Assembly: GCA_009741485.1 (NCBI GenBank) | Contig: CM019229.1 | Coordinates: 2,693,175 to 2,757,174, forward strand | DNA length: 64,000 nt | Direction of reading: 5' to 3' | Origin: Malurus cyaneus samueli | Taxonomy: Eukaryota; Chordata; Aves; Passeriformes; Maluridae | Shown here: positions 18,421-26,821 of the stretch, in pieces | Numbering within the stretch: the first letter of the stretch is position 1 | Layout of the letters: every line of letters begins with the position of its first letter | Program-made: the position numbers and the translations under genes | The notes under the pieces: model-generated | The model's database searches: none | What the model was told of the DNA's origin: nothing | The model's input: the letters and a program-made list of their open reading frames with translations, nothing else

Positions 18421-19029
18421 TGATTCCATGCAATTTAGAAATCTCTACAGAGCTAAAGGGATAAGAAACCACTTTGATTCCTGGTGTGTCAGGGTTTGAC
18501 TCGAAACATCTTTCACATCTGCTACATGCAAGGTTTGGCACTGTGTGAAATGCTTTTCATGGCGAGCGAGACATATTGACTCATCTCGTACTGTCCTTGC
18601 AAGGGTCCATTTGAGCGACTATACAGGACCCAAAGCTACTCTGGGATTCTGTGATCCCACACGGGGATGAGCCTCACCCCCTGAGCTGGGCTCTGCTCCA
18701 CCAGGATGAGCTCTCTGAGGCCAACAGAAGAGTTAAACGGGAGCAGAATCATTCCAACTAGGTCGGGGTGAATTATTCATGGCAAATCATTTATTCACCC
18801 AACTCAGCCTCGTCTCCCACAGCAGCGCTCCACTGTCCCGAATTTATTCACGGCTGGGGATCATTCCCAGAGCAGCTCGTGTCCCAGAGGCTGATGGGGT
18901 GCTCTTAATAATTCAAACCCGTCGGGGTGCCAGTAGTTTTCCAGGCATTGTGTGCTCCTCTCCTGCTAACTTCGGATAAATGTGTCAGGGGAGAGGATTT
19001 AGGGTGCAGCAGCTTTTTCTGGGTCAGGC

Positions 19030-19580
19030 TAGGATCCCGGGATGAATTTTCCCCCTATTCCTCCACCACTTTCCCTCCCTGTCGGGACACTGCCCAAGGA
19101 GTTAGTTCCTGAGCAGAAACCCCGCAAAAACCGGCGGCTGGACGGGAATTTCCTCCTGCCACAAAGCTGTGGTTCCTGGTTAGCGCTGCCTTTGTTTGTG
19201 GCAATTAAAGCAGCCCCGGAGCTGCGGGGGGAGCGCACCGCCTGACCGCGCCCGGACCGCGCACCCCGCGCCGCCTCCCGACCCCGGCTCTAATCAGTTC
19301 CTCGCTCCTTATCAGCGCCGAGTTAATTAGGAGACTCCGGAGACAACGGCGCGGCTGCTGCCCCCGGGGCCCTCTCCTGCAGAAGCATTAACGAGCTCCA
19401 AATCCGCCTAATTAAATGCGGGGCTGCGGGAGGGATCCCCGCGCTCTGCCGGCACATCGGAGCGGGGACTCCACCTGCTGCCGGCTGCTCTTCCTCAGCC
19501 GCCCCGGAGGGGACGAGGGCAGCCACAGGAGCTGGGGAGTCCTTCCCTGCCGGCTCGGGGCACCTGGGAAGGATTTCCAC
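19030..19580. promoter_or_regulatory. GC-rich CpG-dense island with TAATTA-type motifs (copy 1)
   Basis: A CpG-dense segment, with runs such as CCGCGCCCGGACCGCGCACC, lies inside an intron of CACNA1B. It is interspersed with homeodomain-like AT cores: GGCAATTAAAG, CTAATCAG, GTTAATTAGG, CATTAACG and CTAATTAAATG. It is identical in both block copies. The composition suggests an intronic enhancer, a Polycomb-type CpG island or a cryptic promoter. No start codon in a convincing coding exon and no initiator or TATA arrangement was recognised, so the role is inference. Confidence 0.4.
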
Positions 19581-20051
19581 CTTTTTTTTCTCGTTGACCG
19601 TCAGTAATTCGCCTGAGCGGCACTTTGTGGAGTTGTGGCTGGAATTCCCAAGCGCATCCCGAGGACATCTTTGTTAGCGCAGGGATAGGATCAGCGATCC
19701 TAAAATTCCTTCTTTCCTTTCCTGAAAGATGGAAATTATTCAAATTAGAAGTTGCCTTTTTTTTTGTTGTTTTTGTTTGCGTTAATTGTTGTTTGATTGT
19801 TGGATTATTTCTGTGGTTTTTTTCTTCCTTACAACTCGAACTTCCCCTTCTCCTTCCATGAGCCACTGCCCTGACACAGCCTTGAAGCATAAATGCAGCT
19901 AAAAAACAACAAAAAAAAAGGGGGAAAAAAAAAAAACTATTTTTTTTTTAAACAATGAATGCAGTCTATAAACCACTGATTCCGTATTGGTTTTTTAACC
20001 TGTGTTCTTGTGGCTAGTCCATGAGAAATGCGAGTTTCTCTTCTAGACCAG

Positions 20052-20260
20052 TTAAGGATGAAAATCAAAAGTTCTCAATGAATCTTTCAAAGGGAAATTT
20101 TGGGTCAAGCAGAATATTTTGAGAAATGTTCCCAATTTCAATTGGATTACTTTTAAATGGATCCTGTGGAAATGCAGAGGAATTAAATAGAGATAAAATT
20201 AGGAAATAGCCTGGAAAGGGTTGAAATTTCACGCTCTGTGCAAGGAGATATTTTTATGTT
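20052..20260 (+). repeat. Diverged intragenic repeat, unit A (mate 23711-23930)
   Basis: The stretch from ATGAAAATCAAAAGTTCTCA through TTTCAATTGG and AAATAGAG to GGGTTGAAATTTCACGC resembles 23711-23930 over about 200 bases, with many substitutions and indels. Both also occur in the second block (52262-52470 and 55547-55750). The divergence between A and its mate shows an old local duplication within the gene. Confidence 0.75.
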
Positions 20261-20837
20261 GAAGGTTATTTTATAATATTGAAAGGAAAAATTAATGTAA
20301 CTTTTTGTTTGCATTTTCAGCTCCATTTCTGGCACTGGGATAATGCACCAGACAATGTTCAGGGAACAATTCCTTCCTGGCTGTGCCAGTGCTTGGTTGA
20401 TTCTGTGGCTCCCTTGGGTGCCCACAGTGATTTGGGATGTTGATTTGGGATGTGGGGTGAGCAATGTCCCACCAAACCCCTCCCTCAGCACCACCAGCCA
20501 TTGTGGCAAAGCTGTTTTAGATCAAAGATGAATCAATTCTTTCCTTCCAGGTGCTCCATCTTCAGCAGGAGCTCTCCAGAAATCCCATTTATCCATTTAA
20601 GGGACAGATTTCTCAAGTCAGGGACTTTCAAGAAAAGAGTTTGCAGTGATTTTGGGAGGGATCTTGGGTGGATTTAGCTGAGGCTTCTTGGCCTTGGCTG
20701 CAGTGGGTTCTGAGACACTTCTGTCTCATTTTATGGCTTTTTTTGGGGCCGAGAAATGGGCAGCTGGAAGGTGCAGCTTGCACCTCACCTTGGCAGTGCA
20801 GGAGCTATGTCCAAGAGGAGGAGAATCCCACTTTGCC

Positions 20838-21022
20838 ACCCTGAGAGGAGAGAGGAAATGTCCCAGCTGAAATATCCCACCTTGAGAGGAGAGAGGGAAA
20901 TATCCCAGCTGAAATATCCCACCTTGAGAGGAGAGAGGGAAATATCCCAGCTGAAGTATCCCACCCTGAGAGGAGAGAGGGAAATATCCCAGCTGAAATA
21001 TCCCACCTTGAGAGGAGAGAGG
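20838..21022 (+). repeat. 42-bp tandem repeat, about 4.5 units (copy 1)
   Basis: The unit is 42 bases with TGAGAGGAGAGAGGGAAATA followed by TCCCAGCTGAAATATCCCAC. Because 42 is a multiple of three, open frames run through it on both strands (14-residue period LRGEREISQLKYPT on plus). The second block has one unit fewer (53049-53190). This is intron; I see no evidence of translation. Confidence 0.9.
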
Positions 21023-22270
21023 GAAGAAGAATCCTCTAGCCCTCTCCTCCGCTCGCCTCTGCACATAGAGAGTGGGCTGGCAATCCACGTTGATTTCCCC
21101 TATGTGGGTGCTGTAAGAAGCAAAGCATAAACTAACTACCCCTTCCTGCCCTGTCCTCAAACTTAGCTGATGTGCTCAAGCTGGGATTGCGTCTTGCCAT
21201 GGGAGGGAGGTCTGGGATTGTTCCCAGGTATTGATTTCATAATCACTTTGTGGATATCGTTGGGATTCGCTTAGGTCGGTGCAGCGCAGATGGTAGATGC
21301 CCAGAGGAGAGAGAGAGAGGCAAGATGGCCCCGAAGAAGAGCCTCTTCCAGTTGCCTTTGTTTTTTCATCCACCGACATATGGGAGCGTTCTTGCGATCA
21401 GCCAGTGTGAGCCGCCCTTGCGCCAAATGCGTTCGAAGCCCTCAGATCCTTCTGTTCCCTGGCTGACAATTTAGGAGAAAGACCTCTTTTTATGATTACA
21501 TGCTCGCCCTCCGTTACCACCCTGGATGATGGCGGTGAGTTCTGCATACCAACCCACTCGCCAATTGGGGAATTTCTAGCTGGGAAAGACAGCTGGGAGG
21601 AGTGGTTGGGGGATAGAGTTGGAAGTGTCAGGTCACAAAGTGGGTTTTAGAGTGCTGGTTTTCTTCCTACGATTGGACAGGAGCTTCGTCCTTGTGAGCG
21701 ACCAATCCTTTACTCATTCTGCACATGTGTCTTCTCCCTATCCATAGCATCTTTTTTTGTCTCTCCATCCCATTATAATCTCTCCCACGTTCACAAGTGG
21801 GCTTCTGGGACTACTGTAGCAACGTGTGAACCGGACTCTGCATTGATTGTATTTTCGTAACTTTTTTGTTGCTGAAGGGGCAGAATTGGCCTGTACCTCA
21901 AAGTGACCTGGCTATACAATTTGACCACGAGCCAAACAGAGAAAAAACACTCACTGTGGTGTTGCCCTAGCACATCAATTACTGTCACTCTGAAACAGGA
22001 GACCGAACAGGTGCTTTGATTTCCCTTTCTGAGGCTGGGACGACGATGAATAACCCTCTGCATGACTGTGAGGGGGACAATTCATGGGAACGACACCCAA
22101 GGGTTTGTCCCGGAGGCTATGTAGGACACCAAGGGCAGGTGTGTGACAGTCGACCTCTTGTCGCCGTGCCCAAGTGTGCAGCTGTTAAGAGAACTGAGAG
22201 ATGGTCTGTATATGAGTAGGGAATCAGGCCCAGATTTTTCAGCTCCAATCAAGCATTGGAACATCCCTCA

Positions 22271-22970
22271 GGGTCATTGATTTTCCAAGATCCAGAGCAG
22301 GGTGAGGCTCCTCCTCTGAGCCCGTTTGAGCAGATTTTCCATTGGGCCAGGACCTTGTGGGAAGAGGAATTTTGTTTGGATTGGAAGAACACGTTGGGAA
22401 TTACAGCCCTGCCCGTGTTAATCCAGCCTCTGCCCCTCTGGATGAGGTGTGGCTGGAGCTGGAGGGCTCATTGGCTGCTGGGAAGAGATCAGAGCTGGAA
22501 TCCAGGTGTGTCCATGAGGAACAGGAGATCAGAGCTGGAATCCAGGTGTTTCCACTGGGAACAAGAGATGAGGAACAGAATCCAGGTGTCTCTGGCAGGA
22601 AGGACATAGACAACTTTACCTGGAACCTTTCCAAGCTGCCCCATGGCACCAGAGCCACAGATCAGGCTCCATTTCTGTTTCCAAATGTTCTTCGAACTGG
22701 AACAAAATCCCAGTCACTCTCCAGGGACCTCACAGCTCCTGGAGAGAGCCCTCACAGTGCCACTGTCACTGGCAGTGCCATCCTCACACCCTGCTCACCT
22801 GGACAGCTGGGAGGGCACAGCCCCCATGGGGATGAAGCTGCATCCTCAGCTGGCAGATACAAACCTCCATCATCTGAACTGCATTTAACAGCGCCAGTGA
22901 TGCTAAATCTGGCTGCCTAAAGCAGAGTGTGGCCAGAACTGAGAGAATCCAAAGCAATTCTGCTCATTGC
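22271..22970 (+). other. Intron segment identical in both blocks; long chance ORF
   Basis: This stretch is essentially identical to 54166-54865. It carries a 192-codon plus-strand frame (22342-22920) whose middle repeats AGATCAGAGCTGGAATCCAG twice. The product shows no domain, signal peptide or membrane segment that I recognise. It lies inside a CACNA1B intron with no matching splice sites, so I do not call it a gene. Confidence 0.6.
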
Positions 22971-23710
22971 AGGGCCTTCAGGGCCATTTTCAAGCCGATG
23001 GAAAGTCCCCAGTGGCCAGCCAGGCTGCATCCCAACAACTGCCGACAAATGGCGCTGACAACGGCCTATTTATCACCTTTCTCACTGCCTGAATCCATAC
23101 TTCTGCACACTCGGACTTTTGCTGAATCCTCCAATTGCAGCTGCATCCAATGCAGTCAAAAACTCCAACCTGGCTCCCCCAATTCTCTGCTGTTTCCATC
23201 TCTTGGGGCCTGGCACAGGGATGTGTCCTTGAGTTTGGAAAGAGCTGCAGAGGGAGGAATTGTTTTTTTTGATAAAAAATGGCGTTGTGACGGGAAGAGC
23301 AGGAGCTCCAAGCACTGTCTCCCATGGAGTGTGGAGTTAAACACTGAGGAATCCCAGGGGTAGAGACATGGAAATGGAGAAGGTGAAATCCTGAGGCATC
23401 AGCAGTTCCCACCTGTCACTATTGCTCCTGTTTTAGGGTTTAGGGGAAGAATTTAGGTGAGGCCAACTGGTGCAGGAAAGGGTGGAGGGGATGGATTTGG
23501 GGTTAGGTCTCCTGAGCACATTTGTGTCACCTGTCAGGGGTGACAGGTGCCAGCCACGTGTCTGGGCACTGCAGACACCACCGGGGACAGTCAGGAAATG
23601 GGATGAGAGCATCCCACCTGGTTTCTTTGGGGATAACTCTGTAGGATTGCACTGCAGTGCTGGCAAATCACTTGTTCAACCAGTGATACCATTCTCTTCT
23701 AACTCTTTAA

Positions 23711-23930
23711 GAATGAAAATCAAAAGTTCTCAATGAACTGGTCTTCAAGATTACAATTTGTGGGATTCAAGCAGATATTTTGGTTTGAGAATTGTCACCA
23801 TTTCAATTGGCTTGCCTTAATTAATGGGAGTTACATGATGGATTAATGTGGAGAAATTAAATAGAGTTAAAATTAAAAAGTAGCCCAGAAAGGGTTGAAA
23901 TTCCACACTCTGCATCTGTAGATATTTGGA
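23711..23930 (+). repeat. Diverged intragenic repeat, unit B (mate 20052-20260)
   Basis: This is the second member of the old local duplication, ending AAAGGGTTGAAATTCCACAC and TAGATATTTGG. It lies about 180 bases upstream of exon 38. In this block it also carries noise relative to 55547-55750. Confidence 0.75.
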
Positions 23931-24110
23931 AAATTCTATCCCAGACCCACTCCTGAACAGAAGCTGGCATCCACAGGCAGGAGAATTCCAGCTCAGCACA
24001 CAAAAAGTTCCTTCCTGTTTGTATTCTGGGTATTTTGGGGCTCTCAGAGGGGCAGGGGGGTGGGGGGAGGACTGGTGGCCCTGCTCACAGCCAGCCCTGT
24101 GTGTCCCCAG

Positions 24111-24311
24111 CGCCTGGTGAGGATGAACATGCCCATCTCTCCTGAGGATCTGACTGTGCACTTCACCTCCACGCTGATGGCCCTGATCCGCACTGCCCTA
24201 TCCCGGCATTGCCCTGTCCCGCACTGCCCTGATCCGCACTGCCCTATCCCGGCATTGCCCTGTCCCGCACTGCCCTGATCCGCACTGCCCTGGAGATTAA
24301 ACTGGCCTCAG
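24111..24311 (+). CDS. CACNA1B: CACNA1B exon (~38), with 92-nt insertion and premature stop
   Basis: Acceptor GTGTCCCCAG leads into [20 protein letters not shown] and [10 protein letters not shown], the pre-IQ region of Cav2.2. [10 protein letters not shown] is typical of Cav2.2, against RLLRMDLP in Cav2.1 as I recall. After CGCACTGCCCT the exon carries two perfect 46-nt tandem units (24200-24245 and 24246-24291), each ending again in CGCACTGCCCT. It then resumes with GGAGATTAAACTGGCCTCAG (EIKLAS) and a GTGAGG donor. The 92 nt shift the frame and give TGA at 24276-24278. Without them the exon would be 109 nt and its phase would fit exon 39. It is also out of order, upstream of e37b. The insertion may be an assembly error or a real repeat allele. 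Confidence 0.85.
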
Positions 24312-24675
24312 GTGAGGGGGATGGGGTGGCTGGGTCACCTGGAGATCAAACTGGCCTCAGGTGAGAGGGACAGGGTGGCTGGGTCACCTGGGGATCAAAC
24401 TGGCCTCAGGTGAGGGGGATGGGGTGGCTGGGTCACCTGGGGATGAAACTGGCCTCAGGTGAGAGGGACAGGGTGGCTGGGTCACCTGGGGATCAAACTG
24501 GCCTCAGGTGAGGGGGATGGGGTGCTGGGTCACCTGGGGATCAAACTGGCCTCAGGTGAGGGGGATGGGGTGCTGGGTCACCTGGGGATCAAACTGGCCT
24601 CAGGTGAGAGGGACAGGGTGGCTGGGTCACCTGGGGATCAAACTGGCCTCAGGTGAGGGGGGTGGGGTGGCTCAG
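24292..24675 (+). repeat. CACNA1B: 48-49-bp minisatellite containing exon 3' end and splice donor
   Basis: Eight tandem units each contain the exon 38 end (CTGG(A/G)GAT(C/T)AAACTGGCCTCAG) followed by GTGAG and GGGTCAC. Candidate donors GT lie at 24312, 24361, 24410, 24459, 24508, 24556, 24604 and 24653, at spacings of 49, 49, 49, 49, 48, 48 and 49. Each has the same CTCAG|GTGAG context, so all look equally strong. The 48-base units preserve the reading frame and would add 16 residues each; the 49-base units would shift it. The second block keeps only two units. Confidence 0.93.
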
Positions 24676-24676
24676 G

Positions 24677-24965
24677 GGGTCTCAAGGTCACCTGGAGGAT
24701 GCAGCAGTGACACCGAGGGCAGCTCAGCTCCTTGGGATCCTCTGTCACCATCCCACGGGGATTGGGGACACTGAGGTCACCTCTAGGCATGGATCTCATT
24801 GTGCTGCAGGAGATTTCCGGTGCACGGAGAAAATAAACCCCAAAACAGCACTAAGGAGAGACCAACACCCTGTGTGGCCCCTTCCAGAGCTTCCCCACAG
24901 CTTTGCAGGGTGGGAGAGGAGTTTGTGCCATCTGAGCTCCAGAAAACCCAGAGGAGGAGAACCGC
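24677..24965 (+). repeat. Diverged intragenic repeat after exon 38 (mate 58470-58745)
   Basis: GGATGCAGCAGTGACACC, TCCTCTGTCACCATCCCAC, ACCTCTAGGCATGGA and AGCTTCCCCACAGCTTTGCA recur in the same order downstream of exon 39 at 58470-58745. Substitutions at roughly one base in ten show an old duplication. The copy in the second block (55993-56280) is almost identical to this one. It is intron sequence and non-coding. Confidence 0.85.
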
Positions 24966-25539
24966 AATTTGCTGAGAGTTCCTGTGGCTCAACCCGATTC
25001 CTGACCCTGAGATGGGCTTGGTTGGTCAAACAGAGTGCCAGGAACACCAAGGGCACAGATTTATCCTTGAATTGGATCAAGGGTTGGACCCAATCTTTGT
25101 GGGTCTTCTCGGTCCCCTTCCAGCTCAGTAATGTACTTCCATGGAATCTGCCGTGTCTTAGCTGTTCCCTGGAACCATGGAATTCTACCTCCAGATACTG
25201 TAGAGATCCTGCTCTATTCCACATTCTCTCGCGCATTGCCAGCACCTGAGGAGACTGGGAGCTATATGAGCGACAGCCCTGGAGCGAGAGGAGGTTCCTG
25301 AGGAGAGGGCCCAACATTCTGGAGCAGCACAAACGCAAGCGCGCTCGAATCTATGAACGGGTTGGACCATCCCTGGCCATGAGATTTGGCGGGAACTTGT
25401 TTGAACCATACCCAGCTGGATGAGTCTTCTGGAGGAGATCCCTCCTTGCTTCTGCACTGCAGAAAAACTTGAGCCAGTTGCTCCACCCCTCTTTCTCTGA
25501 ACTATTCCAGCCCTTCCTCCCCAGCTGGCAGGGACTCCA

Positions 25540-26390
25540 AATGCCACGAACCACATTCCGCCTTGAGATGAAATGTAATTATCAAAGTGTTTAATCAGGC
25601 GTTCGCTCCACTTCCCAATTAAACTCTGCGATGCAATAAAACCCATCGGCCTTTCCTCTGGGTCGTTTCCCCATTTCGTCAGCCTGGCTGGGGTCACGGG
25701 CAGGGCCTGCCTGCCCTGGGCACTTTTACACCTCGTTTAAAAGTTAACAGGAGGTAACGAGGCTCCCAGGGCAGCCAGGGTTAGGCTCCTGTGATAGCTT
25801 GTGCCAAAGCAGTGTTCAGCTGGTTGCCAGCACTCCACTGAGGTTAATCACCTTCCTCCGTTCTACTTGCTTCAACCTCGCTGCTAAGCCTTGGGGACCG
25901 GCCAAAGCCTGCTGATAATGAATGAAGTTAATATTTTGAGGTCCCTGGGCTCCCCAAGGGAATGATACAAGGATAAGTCTCGTTTCTAAGGATGCATTTA
26001 GGATTTCCTGTCACTTTAAAGTCCAGCCCCTTATTTCAGGAATAGCTCCTAGATAAGAACGCTGCAAGTTTATTATTTTCAGTTTCTGGTTACCTGTCAA
26101 CGTTTTTCAGCAGGAAAAGCTCCCCGCACCCTTTTCCCTGACCAAAATGTGGAAGGGAGCCAGGGTGGGGAGCTCAGCTGGTGCGCTGGGTTCTTTCTGT
26201 GGTTTAGATCTGCTCTAGGCTGCGAGGTCCTGACCTGTTTTGTTGTTACGAGCTCTCTTTGAATAGGTTTCATGTGCTACATTTAATTGAGTCTTTAGTG
26301 GGCCTAACAGGCCCTTAATGAACCTCCCTAATGAGTTCCCGTGTGGGAGTTCAAACCTTTAAGAGAGTACGAAGAGCCTCCTCCCACAGC
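25540..26390. other. Non-repetitive intron stretch, conserved-element candidate (copy 1)
   Basis: The sequence is free of minisatellite and CR1 character and rich in AT-core motifs, including ATGTAATTATC, CCAATTAAAC, TTTAATTGAG and CCCTAATGAG. It is matched at 56735-57560 without change apart from one noisy patch. That composition is typical of conserved non-coding elements, but conservation cannot be judged from one genome. Confidence 0.35.
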
Positions 26391-26689
26391 TTTGCTCTCC
26401 CAAGTCGGAGAAAATAATCTGAGTTGTCATTCAGATGAGCTCTTTAACCTTTGCTCTGTCATGTGCCCCAGGGAATTTCAGCTGGAGCGGCCCTTGGGGC
26501 TCACACAGGCCTTTAATCACCTTCCACGTGGGCTTTTAGGCTTGGCTTTGGCCCTTGGAACACAGTTAGGTGGGTTTGGCTCTGCTGGGATGGAGCACTG
26601 GGCTCGAGTGTCATTGCTGAGGATTTCAGGAAGAGTGGGTGGCAGAGGGTTTGTGATCCATCAGGACATTGCTCAGTGAAAGGTGAACC

Positions 26690-26780
26690 TGCCATGGCAG
26701 ACAGAGTGGGATTAGAGGATCTTTAAAGCCTTTTCCAACCCATTAACCTATCCTGAGATCCTCTGTGAATTCTGTCGATT
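26690..26780 (+). mobile_element. CR1 3' tail fragment (copy 1)
   Basis: AGGATCTTTAAAGCCTTTTC CAACCC is a CR1 3' terminus. In this copy it then degrades before the N run, while the mate at 57850-57950 continues with the usual GATTCTGTGATTTTGTG-type tail. The block copies part company at this repeat. Confidence 0.7.
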
Positions 26781-26796
26781 TTGTTTGGCCAGGAAA

Positions 26797-26821
26797 NNNN
26801 NNNNNNNNNNNNNNNNNNNNN
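26797..26821. other. Assembly gap, exactly 25 N
   Basis: There are 25 consecutive N. A fixed 25-base placeholder is, to my knowledge, what some long-read gap fillers write when reads from both sides overfill a gap. The sequence on the right is error-rich, in line with that reading. Confidence 0.98.

Larger units (their letters stand above)
18130..26780 (+). repeat. CACNA1B: Large duplicated block, copy 1 (mate 50440-57950)
   Basis: This block repeats at 50440-57950 in the same orientation. Long stretches are identical (18720-19620, 20000-20800 and 22270-22970 for example). Other stretches (18360-18660, 21040-22250, 22970-23350, 25110-25530, 25800-25930, 26390-26500) carry many small insertions and substitutions in this copy only. 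This mosaic of perfect and error-like patches fits incompletely polished long-read sequence better than an evolved duplication. It contains the only copy of exon 38. Confidence 0.9.

Noticed and set aside
22342..22920. 192-codon frame, repeated identically at 54237-54815
   Set aside because: The identity comes from the block duplication, not selection. It lies in an intron, with an internal repeat and no recognisable domain.
24459..24774. Frames with repeated GHLGIKLASGE or CWVTWGSNWPQV motifs as a novel repeat protein
   Set aside because: They come from the donor minisatellite. They are only meaningful as possible exon extensions through downstream donors, which is reported as a finding.
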